Assembly: GCA_029248265.1 (NCBI GenBank)
Contig: JAQWJQ010000230.1
Location: 1-60,991 of the forward strand
DNA length: 60,991 bases
Direction of reading: 5' to 3'
Source: Planctomycetota bacterium
GTDB taxonomy: Bacteria; Planctomycetota; UBA1135; GCA-002686595
The notes under the pieces are model-generated. The model was not told the origin of the DNA and searched no databases. It saw only the letters and a list, made by a program, of their open reading frames with translations. Of this stretch, positions 41,868-49,965 are shown piece after piece; the first letter of the stretch is position 1, and each line of letters begins with the position of its first letter. A program made the position numbers and the translations under genes.

Positions 41868-41891
41868 GCTGCCGCGCGCCCGGGGCGGAGG

Positions 41892-42890
41892 TCAGGCCAG
41901 AGCGCGCCCGTCGAGCAGCCCGTCCGCCACGAGGCGCGGCCAGAGTTCGGCGGGGATGGGCGCGGCGAAGTGGGCGAGGTTGGCGCGCACCTCCTCGGGG
42001 GTCCGGCAGCCCATCAGCACCGACGCCACGGCGGGGTGCGCCAGGGGGAACTGGAGCGCCGCGGCCTCCAGCGCCACGTCGAACTCCCGGACCACCCGCG
42101 CGAGCCGGTCGCGCCGCTCGATGAGCTCGGTCGGCGCCTGGGCGTAGTTCCAGGTGCGGCCACCCGCGAGGAGCCCGGAGTTGAAGGCGCCGCCGACGAC
42201 GACGCTGGTGCCCGCGCGCTCGCAGCGCGGCAAGAGCTCGTCGAGGGCGCCCTGCTCCAGCAGGGTGTAGCGGCCCGCCAGGAGGAACACGTCCCAGTCG
42301 GCGTGGTCCATGGCCGCCAGCAGCACCTCGGTCTCGTTGACCCCGATGCCGATGGCGCCGATGCGGCCCGCGGCCTTCAGTTCCTGGAGCGCAGCGAGCC
42401 CGCCCCCCATGGCGTCGTCGAAGTGCTGGTCGTGCTCGCCGCCGTGGGTCACACGCCCGATGTCGTGGAGGAAGAGCGTGTCGACCCGCTCGAGTCCCAT
42501 GCGCGCGAGGCTCTCCTCGAAGCTCCGCAGCACGCCCTCGCGGCCGTAGTCGTGCACCGGGGCGAAGGGCAGGGGATCCGGCCACCCGTTCTCTGGCCCA
42601 GGCGGGTGATCGCTCGGCTCCAAGAGGCGGCCCACCTTGGTGGAGAGGCTCCACCCAGCGCGTCCCTGCAGCGCGGGGCCGACGCGGGTCTCGGCGCGCC
42701 CGAAGCCGTACCAGGGCGCGGTGTCAAAGAAGCGGATGCCCCCCTCCCAGGCCGCGTCGAGCACCGCCGTAGCGTCCTCGTCGCTCACGGCCTCGAAGAG
42801 CCCGCCCAGGGGCGCGGTCCCGAGGCCGAGGGTGGTCACCTCGACGTCAGTGCGCCCCAGCCGCGCGGTCCCGAGGCCCGCGCCGCTCAT
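41892..42890 (-). CDS. Aldo/keto reductase (aldose 1-dehydrogenase type)
   Basis: 332 aa; the ATG at 42890 overlaps the stop of the upstream hydrolase gene (ATGA), which decides the start. RFFDTAPWYGFGRAE gives the catalytic Asp and Tyr, WSLSTKVGRLL the Lys and TLFLHDIGR the His. GIGVNETEV and VLMGCRTPEEV are typical of the D-threo-aldose/L-fucose 1-dehydrogenase group, which oxidise the sugar to a lactone with NAD(P)+. Coupled to a diketo-acid hydrolase; a lactonase gene lies at 53037. Role in a deoxysugar pathway is inferred from context. Confidence 0.85.
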   Translation of the reverse strand: MSGAGLGTARLGRTDVEVTTLGLGTAPLGGLFEAVSDEDATAVLDAAWEGGIRFFDTAPWYGFGRAETRVGPALQGRAGWSLSTKVGRLLEPSDHPPGPENGWPDPLPFAPVHDYGREGVLRSFEESLARMGLERVDTLFLHDIGRVTHGGEHDQHFDDAMGGGLAALQELKAAGRIGAIGIGVNETEVLLAAMDHADWDVFLLAGRYTLLEQGALDELLPRCERAGTSVVVGGAFNSGLLAGGRTWNYAQAPTELIERRDRLARVVREFDVALEAAALQFPLAHPAVASVLMGCRTPEEVRANLAHFAAPIPAELWPRLVADGLLDGRALA

Positions 42891-43786
42891 CCCTCCGCGC
42901 CGACGGCGGGGTTCCGGAGCACGCCGAGGCCCTCGACCTCGACCTCCATCACGTCGCCGGGCTGGATGTAGATGGGGGGCTTGCGGGCGAAGCCCACGCC
43001 CGGGGGCGTCCCGGTGGAGATCAGGTCGCCAGGCTCCAGGGTGACGAAACCGGACAGATGGGCGATCAGCTCGGGGATGCCGAAGATGAGCTGGTCGGTG
43101 CTCGAGTCCTGCAGGGTCTCGCCGTTCATCCTGAACTGGACCCGGAGCGCGTGGGGATCGGCGATCTCGTCGGCGGTCGCGAGGAACGGGCCGGCGGGGC
43201 AGAAGGTCTCGCAGGACTTGCCCCGCTGCCACTGGCCGTCGGCGAACTGGAAGTCACGGGCGCTCACGTCGTTGACGTTGCAGTAGCCGAGCACGTGGTC
43301 CATGGCGTCCTCGGCCTTCACGCGGCTCGCGGTGCGGCCGATGACCACGCCGAACTCGGCCTCGTAGTCGACCTCCTTGGCGCCCGGCGGGAGGACGACT
43401 TTTGCCTCGGGGCCGACGACGCAGCTGGAGAACTTGCTGAACACGAGCGGGAGCTCGGGGATGTCCATGCCGCTCTCCTCGGCGTGGTCCCGGTAGTTCA
43501 GACCGATGCAGATGACCTTGCCGGGGCGCGGGACCGGCGCCTCCAGGGAGACGCTCCCCAAGGGGACGATGGCGCCCGAGGCCGCGAGCTCGTCCATGCG
43601 GCTTTCGACCGCATCCACGAGCCGGCGCGCCGCCTGGTGCGACGCGCCGTCCAGGTCGCACCACTCCAGGGGCCCGTCCGCGGAGGGGAGGCCCGCCGCG
43701 GGGTGGGTGAAGTCCAGGACGAGGTCACCGGGCAGGAGCGCCCCGGTGCACAGGGCGTCATTGCGGAGGAAGGAGACGATCTTCAA
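42887..43786 (-). CDS. Fumarylacetoacetate hydrolase family protein
   Basis: 299 aa with a TTG start at 43786. The FAH core has GLNYRDHAEESGM, EVDYEAEFGVVIG (metal-binding Glu) and YCNVNDVSARDFQF, then DLISTGTPPGVGFARKPP. Family members with this layout cleave or hydrolyse 2,4-diketo-3-deoxy sugar acids, acylpyruvates or ureidoglycolate. With the aldose dehydrogenase and a mandelate-racemase-like dehydratase nearby, 2,4-diketo-3-deoxy-L-fuconate (or L-rhamnonate) hydrolase is the best guess. Confidence 0.88.
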   Translation of the reverse strand: MKIVSFLRNDALCTGALLPGDLVLDFTHPAAGLPSADGPLEWCDLDGASHQAARRLVDAVESRMDELAASGAIVPLGSVSLEAPVPRPGKVICIGLNYRDHAEESGMDIPELPLVFSKFSSCVVGPEAKVVLPPGAKEVDYEAEFGVVIGRTASRVKAEDAMDHVLGYCNVNDVSARDFQFADGQWQRGKSCETFCPAGPFLATADEIADPHALRVQFRMNGETLQDSSTDQLIFGIPELIAHLSGFVTLEPGDLISTGTPPGVGFARKPPIYIQPGDVMEVEVEGLGVLRNPAVGAEG

Positions 43787-43916
43787 GGTTCGAGGGCGGC
43801 AAGGGGCGTCGATCGGAGGCGGGCTCCGGTTTTCGGGCGGAGCAGCATAGCCGCCCGATCCGAACCCGCCCTGAGCATGATCCCGAGTTCCTCCCCAGCG
43901 AGGCCTGCAGGGCCGC

Positions 43917-43922
43917 TAGGGT
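43917..43922 (+). promoter_or_regulatory. Putative -10 box (TAGGGT), leaderless start
   Basis: GCTAGGGT ends 6 nt before the slyD ATG at 43929. Confidence 0.4.
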
Positions 43923-43928
43923 GCCCCC

Positions 43929-44420
43929 ATGAGCGACACCAACACGATCGCGGACGGCGCCGTCGTCACGATGCACTACAAGCTGACCCTCTCCGACGGC
44001 GAGGTCATCGACTCCTCCGAGGGCCAGGACCCCCTCGCGTACCTGCACGGCGCGAACAACATCGTCCCGGGCCTCGAGGCTGCCATGGGCGGCAAGGCCG
44101 CCGGTGAGTCCTTCGAGGTCGAAGTCGTCCCGGAGGAGGGGTACGGCCCGCGCATCGAAGAGGCCATCCAGAAGGTGCCGCGGGACCGCTTCCCGGCGGA
44201 CGCGACCCTGGAAGCCGGCATCCAATTTCAGGCCACCGACCCCGACGGCAACCCGCTCATGGGAACGATCACCGCGGTCGAGGGTGACGAGATCACGGTC
44301 GACTTCAACCACCCGCTCGCCGGACAGACGCTCAGCTTCTCCATCGAGATCGTGGGCGTCCGCGAGGCCACCGAAGAGGAGCAGCAGCAGGGCCACGCGA
44401 AGGGCGCCGGCGGCCAGTAG
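43929..44420 (+). CDS. slyD: FKBP-type peptidyl-prolyl isomerase, SlyD-like
   Basis: 163 aa. VVTMHYKLTLSDGEVIDSS starts the FKBP fold; an insert-in-flap domain (about 70-125, VPEEGYGPRIEEAIQKVP) identifies the SlyD type, and DFNHPLAGQTLSFSIEIV closes it. The C-terminus is short and lacks the His-rich metal tail of E. coli SlyD. A cytoplasmic chaperone and prolyl isomerase. It interrupts the minus-strand sugar-acid genes and has its own promoter and terminator. Confidence 0.92.
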   Translation: MSDTNTIADGAVVTMHYKLTLSDGEVIDSSEGQDPLAYLHGANNIVPGLEAAMGGKAAGESFEVEVVPEEGYGPRIEEAIQKVPRDRFPADATLEAGIQFQATDPDGNPLMGTITAVEGDEITVDFNHPLAGQTLSFSIEIVGVREATEEEQQQGHAKGAGGQ

Positions 44421-44459
44421 CGCTGGCCGAACAGGTCGGCTCAACAGGCCCACGAGCGC

Positions 44460-44499
44460 GAGGAGCGCGGACCGCGATCTCTCGCAGTCCGCGCTTCTT
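44460..44499. terminator. Hairpin between slyD and the convergent enolase-superfamily gene
   Basis: A 13-bp stem with two G-U pairs (core AGCGCGGAC/GTCCGCGCT, arms 44460-44472 and 44487-44499), 39 nt after slyD and 33 nt from the opposing stop. Confidence 0.65.
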
Positions 44500-44531
44500 C
44501 GCTTTGGGGCGCCACCTGGTCCGCGGCGGCC

Positions 44532-45650
44532 CTAGACCGTGCTGGTCGTGGTCACCGTGCAGCGCGACAGGGTCTCCTCTGTCAGCTCCAGGCCGACGCC
44601 GGGTGCGGTCGGCAGCTGATAGTGGCCGTCGACGACGTCGATGGGCTCGACCCAGATGTCCTTGATGGACTCGTAACAGTTCTCGAGCATCGGGCAGTGG
44701 GGCGTCGCCGCTGCCAGCTGGCTATGGAGCTTCTGCTGCACGTTAGTGTGCGGGACGATGGGGAGGTCGTGCGCGCCCGCGAGCGCCGCCACCTCGAGCC
44801 ACTCGTCGATGCCCAGGAGCTTTGTAGCGTCGGCCTGAACGATCCCCACGGCGCCAGCCTCGATGTAGTCTCGGAAGGCGTACTTGGTGAAGATCGTCTC
44901 CCCCACCGCCACAGGGATCGAGATGGCCTGCTGCAGCTCGGCGTGGGCCTTGACGTTCTCGGGCACCATGGGCTCCTCGAGCCAGTACACGTCGAAGTCC
45001 GCGAGCTTGCCGCCCCAGAAGCGCGCCGTGTTCAGGGTCCAGGCGCAGTTGACGTCCGTCATGATCCGGATCTTCGGGCCCACCGCGTCGCGGACCGCGC
45101 CGATGCGGTCGTAGTCCTCGCGGGGGTCGTCCCGACCGAGCTTGATTTTGACCGCGTGGAAGCCCCGGTCGATGAGCGCCTTGGCGTCCCGCACCAGGTC
45201 CTCCTGGCTCCAGGTGAGCCAGCCGCCGTCGGTGCTGTAGGCGAGGACCTTGTCCCGTGCGGCGCCGAGATAGTGCCAGAGGGGCATGCCCGCCCGCTTG
45301 CACTGGATGTCCCACAGGGCGAACTCCACGGCGGCGATGCCGACGCGTGACGCGCCCACCCGGCCCACGAAGTGGTTCGTCAGGAACATCTCCTGCACCA
45401 GCGCCTTGCGGAGCGTGATGTCCTTGCCAATGAGCACCGGCGCGTAGTTCTCCTCCACCATCACCTGCGCTGCGCGCAGGCCCGGGGTGTAGGACCAATT
45501 GGTGCCGACACCGATCACGCCCGCGTCGGTGTGCAGGCGGACCGTGAGGAACTCGACCTCATCCACCTTGCTCTGGGAGTCGGTGATCTGACGTTGCTCG
45601 AGGGGAACACGCAGGAACGCGGTCTCCACCTTGGTGATCTTGGGGCCCAT
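44532..45650 (-). CDS. Mandelate racemase/muconate lactonizing enzyme family sugar-acid dehydratase
   Basis: 372 aa. Enolase superfamily: HAVKIKLGRDD (KxK base), metal ligands in IMTDVNCAW, YWLEEPM and VAVGETIFTKY, and the Asp/His pair in VQADATKLLGIDEW and LPIVPHTNVQQKL. This set matches the MR subgroup, which includes L-fuconate, L-rhamnonate and galactonate dehydratases. It is 372 aa, shorter than classical FucD (~430), so the exact substrate is open. 14 bp behind the SDR gene, so in one operon with it. Confidence 0.87.
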   Translation of the reverse strand: MGPKITKVETAFLRVPLEQRQITDSQSKVDEVEFLTVRLHTDAGVIGVGTNWSYTPGLRAAQVMVEENYAPVLIGKDITLRKALVQEMFLTNHFVGRVGASRVGIAAVEFALWDIQCKRAGMPLWHYLGAARDKVLAYSTDGGWLTWSQEDLVRDAKALIDRGFHAVKIKLGRDDPREDYDRIGAVRDAVGPKIRIMTDVNCAWTLNTARFWGGKLADFDVYWLEEPMVPENVKAHAELQQAISIPVAVGETIFTKYAFRDYIEAGAVGIVQADATKLLGIDEWLEVAALAGAHDLPIVPHTNVQQKLHSQLAAATPHCPMLENCYESIKDIWVEPIDVVDGHYQLPTAPGVGLELTEETLSRCTVTTTSTV

Positions 45651-45664
45651 GGGGTTCAGCGGGT

Positions 45665-46648
45665 TCAGCTGTCGAGGTCGGAGGTGTCGAGGGTGCCCGC
45701 GGCGTGAAGCTCGCGGAAGCGGCGGAGAGTCTCCGCGATACCATCACGGATGGAGGTGTTCGGGAGACCCGTGAGGACCTCCCCGATGCGCGCGCCGTCG
45801 ATGGCGCCTGGGACGGGGAGCTCCCCGCCCTCCACGCGCACCAGGTCGCGGGCAGCAGGCTCGAGGTCGCAGAGCGCGTCCACGAAGGCGGTGACGGCGA
45901 CGGACTCGCCCGCGAGGTTGAACACGTGGGCGCCCTCCGGGCCGCGGTCCGCCGCGGCGATGAAGGCGTCCGCACAGTCCCCTGCGTAGAGGAAGTCCGT
46001 GCGACCACCGAAGCCCACCGTGTAGGGGCGCCCGACCACCGCGGCCTTGATCGCCTTGGTGGGGCCGCTGGTCATGCCCTGGTCCCGACCGACGCCGTAG
46101 ACCGTCAGGGGGCGGAGCCCCACGCTCGACGTGCCATGCTCGAGGAACGACACCCGCGCCGTACCCTCGTTGGCGAGCTTGTAGACGCCGTAGTGAGTGT
46201 TCGGATTCGGCGACGCGTGCTCAGAGGGCGCGCCGCCGGCGCGCTCCTCATCCTCACGCTCGTAGACCGCCGCGCTGGAGGCGTAGGCCACCCGCTGGAT
46301 GCCCCGCTTGGCCGCCTCCTCGAAGACGTTGACGGTGCCCAGCACGTTGACCCTGGCGCCGGCCATGGGGTCGGCGCGGCAGAAGGGCACCTGGAGCCCG
46401 GCGAGGTGGACGATGTGGTCCACCCCGTGCTGGTCCATGCAGGCGCCGAGGGCCGCGGGGTCCGCGATGTCCCCCTGGACGAAGCTCACCCGGTCCAGCG
46501 CCGCTGCGCCCAGGAGGTCACGGATCCGTCGCGGCTCGGTGCCCAGATCGAAGACCACCGGGCGGTCTCCCTTCTCCAGGAGGCGCTCGACGACCCAGGC
46601 GCCGATGCAGCCGAGGGCGCCAGTGACGAGGTAGGTGCGGTCGCTCAT
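45665..46648 (-). CDS. NAD-dependent epimerase/dehydratase (extended SDR)
   Basis: 327 aa. TYLVTGALGCIGAWVVERLL is the extended-SDR glycine motif (TGxxGxxG), VVFDLG the NAD-selecting acidic end, YASSAAVY the Ser position and YGVYKLANE the catalytic YxxxK. Family members act on nucleotide sugars or free aldoses and uronates. Co-transcription with a sugar-acid dehydratase suggests a sugar or sugar-acid dehydrogenase rather than cell-wall biosynthesis. Confidence 0.87.
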   Translation of the reverse strand: MSDRTYLVTGALGCIGAWVVERLLEKGDRPVVFDLGTEPRRIRDLLGAAALDRVSFVQGDIADPAALGACMDQHGVDHIVHLAGLQVPFCRADPMAGARVNVLGTVNVFEEAAKRGIQRVAYASSAAVYEREDEERAGGAPSEHASPNPNTHYGVYKLANEGTARVSFLEHGTSSVGLRPLTVYGVGRDQGMTSGPTKAIKAAVVGRPYTVGFGGRTDFLYAGDCADAFIAAADRGPEGAHVFNLAGESVAVTAFVDALCDLEPAARDLVRVEGGELPVPGAIDGARIGEVLTGLPNTSIRDGIAETLRRFRELHAAGTLDTSDLDS

Positions 46649-46657
46649 GGTCCGCTG

Positions 46658-46663
46658 AAGCTA
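46658..46663 (-). promoter_or_regulatory. Putative -10 box (TAGCTT), leaderless start
   Basis: GGTTAGCTT on the minus strand ends 9 nt before the SDR ATG at 46648. Confidence 0.4.
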
Positions 46664-46763
46664 ACCGCTGGGCGCTGATCGCGGTGGTCGCGACCCCTTC
46701 GAGAAGCCCGGGACCTCGGCCCCGAATCGCCTCGCCGAGTCACCCGACGAGCTCACGCGGGGA

Positions 46764-48131
46764 TCAGGGTGCGTCGCGGCCCTCGAGGGGCGTGATCCAG
46801 GCCCACCCCTCCGCACGGCTGAGGTCCACCGCGGGATCCACGAGCGGCTGGAACGTCCGACCGTTGAGGGCGCAGTACGCGTTCGCCCGGACGACCACCT
46901 CGCCGTGCCCCTGCCCCTCGGCGCGGGCGCGAAGCTCCCGCGCGAACCACGCGATGAGCTCGGGGGCCCCGGCGAGGATGTCGAGCTGATCGTCCGTGAG
47001 CAGCGCACGCCAGTCCGTGGGGACCTCCCGGGGCGGGTCCCCGGCGGTCACGACGAAGTCGAGCTCGCAGTCCTTGCGGGCGATCATCATCCGCCAGGAG
47101 TAGAGCGTCCCGCGCTCGGTCCACGCGGGCTCACCGGACAGGATCCAGGGACGCAGCGGGGCGATCAGCTGGACCGCGAACCAGAGGCCAAGGGCAGGGA
47201 GCACGAGGCGCTGCGCGCTGGCGGAGGGTGACCAGCGACGCGGGGGCGAGGACGGCACGCCGAGGCGTAGGACCCGCCGCGACCAGGCCGGGTCGAGGAA
47301 GAGGGAGGTGAGGGAGAGGGCCAGCATCGGGAAGATGCCGATGGGGAACAGCACCTGGTTGATGCCGTGGAAGAGCACGGAGGCCACCACCGCGGCCGCC
47401 CTCGTCCGCCGCCAGAGCAGCCCGGGGATCACCAGGAGATCGAAGAGCATCCCCGCCCACGACAAGGCGACCCAGGCCTCACGGCCCGCGAGGACCTCGG
47501 CGAAGGGCCACCCCTGGGCCTCCGCCACCGCCAACACGTGGGGGCCAAAGGGCTCGCCCTGCTGGAGCCAATCGGCGTTCCACTTGGAGAGCGCGCCGAA
47601 CAGGTAGAGGACCGCCACCTGACCCCGCAGGAGCCAGAGGGTCCAGGCGGGCACCTCGTCCACCGCCCGTGAGGGGTTGGCGCGCGCGTCCCGGGACCCG
47701 GCGCGGCCCAGGGGCAGCCAGCAGGCGAGGAACGCGAGCAGGACGATGAGGTAGTCGTGGTTGTTCGAGTGCGTCCGCTCCAGCAGGAACGTGTACGTCA
47801 GGCCCAAGGAGAGGACCCAGGAGGCGAGCCGGGTCCAGCGACCGATCGCGAACGCGACCGCTGCGGCGAGGAGCGCCGCGAAGTGCAGGAGCATCCCGTC
47901 ACCCGGCCACGGCGTGAGCCAATCGAACCCAGCGTGGGGCACCCGCAGGACAGGGTCCACGTACACCCGCCGAGCCCATCCGTACTGGAGGTAGTCGAGG
48001 AGGTGCCAGGCGAGGAGGACCCCGAAGGCGATGCGGAAGAACACGAGGGGCGCCACGTCCACGGGCGCTCCAAGTGCCCGGCGCGCGCCGTCGATCCTCG
48101 ACGCCCCGTCGACGTTGGTCGTCTCGCCCAT
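46764..48131 (-). CDS. HTTM / vitamin K gamma-carboxylase-like membrane protein
   Basis: 455 aa from the ATG at 48131, supported by a TAGTCT box 8 nt upstream. Around six to eight helices lie in residues ~35-300, including FFRIAFGVLLAWHLLDYLQY and the conserved ERTHSNNHDYLIVLLAFLAC, the signature region of HTTM proteins. Residues ~340-455 form a soluble tail. Bacterial relatives of the vertebrate vitamin K-dependent gamma-glutamyl carboxylase have this form; their targets are unknown. Planctomycetes often have several copies, often beside secreted repeat proteins, as here. Confidence 0.8.
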   Translation of the reverse strand: MGETTNVDGASRIDGARRALGAPVDVAPLVFFRIAFGVLLAWHLLDYLQYGWARRVYVDPVLRVPHAGFDWLTPWPGDGMLLHFAALLAAAVAFAIGRWTRLASWVLSLGLTYTFLLERTHSNNHDYLIVLLAFLACWLPLGRAGSRDARANPSRAVDEVPAWTLWLLRGQVAVLYLFGALSKWNADWLQQGEPFGPHVLAVAEAQGWPFAEVLAGREAWVALSWAGMLFDLLVIPGLLWRRTRAAAVVASVLFHGINQVLFPIGIFPMLALSLTSLFLDPAWSRRVLRLGVPSSPPRRWSPSASAQRLVLPALGLWFAVQLIAPLRPWILSGEPAWTERGTLYSWRMMIARKDCELDFVVTAGDPPREVPTDWRALLTDDQLDILAGAPELIAWFARELRARAEGQGHGEVVVRANAYCALNGRTFQPLVDPAVDLSRAEGWAWITPLEGRDAP

Positions 48132-48139
48132 GGCCGGGA

Positions 48140-48145
48140 AGACTA
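48140..48145 (-). promoter_or_regulatory. Putative -10 box (TAGTCT), leaderless start
   Basis: GGTTAGTCT on the minus strand ends 8 nt before the HTTM ATG at 48131. Confidence 0.4.
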
Positions 48146-48292
48146 ACCGATGGCAAGGCCCCAGCCTCGAGGGGCAAGGATCCGCCTCGGGAGCGCAAAT
48201 CGGACAAAGAGTCGCCCCCCATGGCAACATTCGCGTGGGTGGGTGGTACCTGAGGCCAGGACACCACCCCGACCCACCTTCCCGCGGCCACG

Positions 48293-48304
48293 CCCCCCCC
48301 CCCC
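48293..48304 (+). repeat. Homopolymeric tract of 12 C
   Basis: Twelve consecutive C end 4 nt before the ATG of the FG-GAP gene and take the place of a ribosome-binding site. Such tracts slip in replication and might vary expression. Confidence 0.8.
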
Positions 48305-48308
48305 GACC

Positions 48309-49610
48309 ATGACTCACCTCCTCCTGGCCCTCGCGGCCCTGGCGCCCTCCGGGAACGCCGGCGACGAGATCATCCTCTTCAAGGCGCCCGTCCAGCTCAT
48401 GGCTGGCGACGCGGAGCTGGGACGCAGGAAGATGTACCCCTCGCCAGCCTCCTTCGACGTGGACGGAGACGGGATCAAGGACCTCGTCCTCGGCGGCCTG
48501 TCGGGGCGTGTGACCTGGTCGCGGCGCACAGCGGACGGGCTGGGCCCGGAGAAGCCGATGGAGCGCACCGACGGGAAGCAGTTGGACTTCAACAACTGGT
48601 GATGCATCGGCATGGGTTCACAGTTCGTGGACCTCAACGCCGACGGGCACCTGGACTACCTCACCGCCACCTTCGACGGCTCGCCCCACGTGAGCTGGGG
48701 GAGCGAGGCGGGCTTCGCGGAGCCTGAGCGCCTGCTCGATAGCGCCGGCGAGTCCGTGCTCGTGTCGTACTACTACGACTTCGACATCAACGAACACCTC
48801 ACGACCGGGCGCTCCATGCCCGATGGCAAGCCCGCTAACCTCCGAGGCATCTCCGCCACCGCCATGGACTGGGACAGCGACGGCGACCTCGACCTCCTCC
48901 AGGGGACCTACGAGAAGGGGCACCTCTACCTACAGATGAACGAGGGGTCCCCCTCAGAGCCCCGCTTCACGGGTAAGAACGTGCGCGTGATGGCGGGCGG
49001 CGCGCCGCTTGAGAACAAGGCCAAGATGACCGCACCCCGGCTGGTGGATTGGGACGCCGACGGCGATCTGGACCTCGTCTACGGGACCTTCGGCGGCTCC
49101 GACGGCACCGCTGGTATTTACCTGCTCGTCAACGAGGGAAAAGATGGAGCGCCGAGCTTTGCAGCGCCCCGCACCCTGCTCCAGGTCCGGGGTGGGGACC
49201 TGCCCACCTCCCCCACCGGGCCCGTCGAGGGGGTCTATCCCGAGGTCATGGATTGGGACAACGACGGGGACCTCGACCTGATCGTCGGCGGCTACTCCCG
49301 CTGGCGCGCCGAGGCGCCGACGCTCGATGACGCTCAGGTCGCGGAGCTCGCCCGGTTGCGTGTCGAGCACGAGGCCGCCTCGAGCGCCTCGGATGCACTC
49401 TCGACGGCCTTCAATGAGAAGTTCAACGCCGAGGAGGAGAAGGCGAAGACGGAGGAGCAGAAGGAGGCCGTCTTCGACCGCGTCTACGGGGAGTTCAAGG
49501 ACCGCCTGGACGCCGCCCGGAACGCGTGCAACAAGCTCCAACGGAAGATCGACGAGTTCGAACCGCCGACGAAGCGGACGCCCGCCGTCTGGTTCTTCGA
49601 GCGGAACTGA
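48309..49610 (+). CDS. Secreted FG-GAP/VCBS repeat protein with in-frame TGA, candidate selenoprotein
   Basis: 433 residues if the TGA at 48600-48602 is read as one residue (position 98). The first 97 codons hold a signal peptide and an FG-GAP repeat (ASFDVDGDGIKDLVLGGLSG); after the TGA the same frame runs on with CIGMGSQFVDLNADGHLDYL, further repeats (DWDSDGDLDLLQG, DWDADGDLDLVYG, DWDNDGDLDLIVGG) and a coiled-coil tail (about 345-415). The local reading is NNW-TGA-Cys; relatives, as I remember them, have Cys-Cys here. Selenocysteine is suggested, backed by a stem-loop at 48615-48633. A nonsense mutation or sequencing error cannot be excluded, since TGC to TGA is a single change. The ATG at 48612 could restart translation but would lack a signal peptide. 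Confidence 0.75.
48615..48633 (+). promoter_or_regulatory. Candidate bacterial SECIS stem-loop
   Basis: GGTTCAC (48615-48621) pairs with GTGGACC (48627-48633; one G-U pair) around a 5-nt loop AGTTC. The stem starts 12 nt after the TGA and the loop 19 nt after it, with G among the first two loop bases. Bacterial SECIS elements have a small upper stem-loop about 11 nt past the UGA, an apical loop 16-37 nt away and that G. Confidence 0.5.
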
Positions 49611-49965
49611 AGTGCGCTCCCCCGGCCTCGCGGCGCTCGCCCCCCCGGCGCGTGCTGCGTGGGCCAGGGCGCGCCCGGTTCGGCCGGGGGGCTAGCCTGG
49701 CGAGGGTCGGCGCCGCCGCAGGCACCTTGCCCGAGCCCTCCAAGCGGAGCGGCCGCGCTCCCAGGTACAGGCGGAGGCGACTGGACGCCAATCAGGGGTG
49801 TCAGGGAAGCTCGCCTTCCGGGATGACACGGCCCGTCAGGATAGGCGGCTCCGGCGCTTCATGTCGCCAGGTGCTTGCGTCAAAGTGACCGCTGGCCCGC
49901 TCTCGGCGGGAGAGGGGGGCGGGACTCACGCCGGACGGATGCCTGGCCGATAGGATCCTGTGTAC
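49611..49965. other. Intergenic region between FG-GAP and CRTAC1-like genes
   Basis: 355 bp. It has a 9-bp inverted repeat (CCCCCCGGC at 49641-49649, GCCGGGGGG at 49683-49691) with a 33-nt loop that may terminate the FG-GAP transcript, and a -10 box at its right end. No gene seen. Confidence 0.5.
49951..49956 (+). promoter_or_regulatory. Putative -10 box (TAGGAT), leaderless start
   Basis: GATAGGAT ends 9 nt before the ATG at 49966 and argues against the in-frame GTG at 49960. Confidence 0.4.

Noticed and set aside
48612-49610. Separate gene starting at the ATG after the in-frame TGA
   Set aside because: It would have no signal peptide and would begin inside an FG-GAP unit; the upstream part in the same frame supplies both, so a single gene is more likely. 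Reinitiation remains a fallback.
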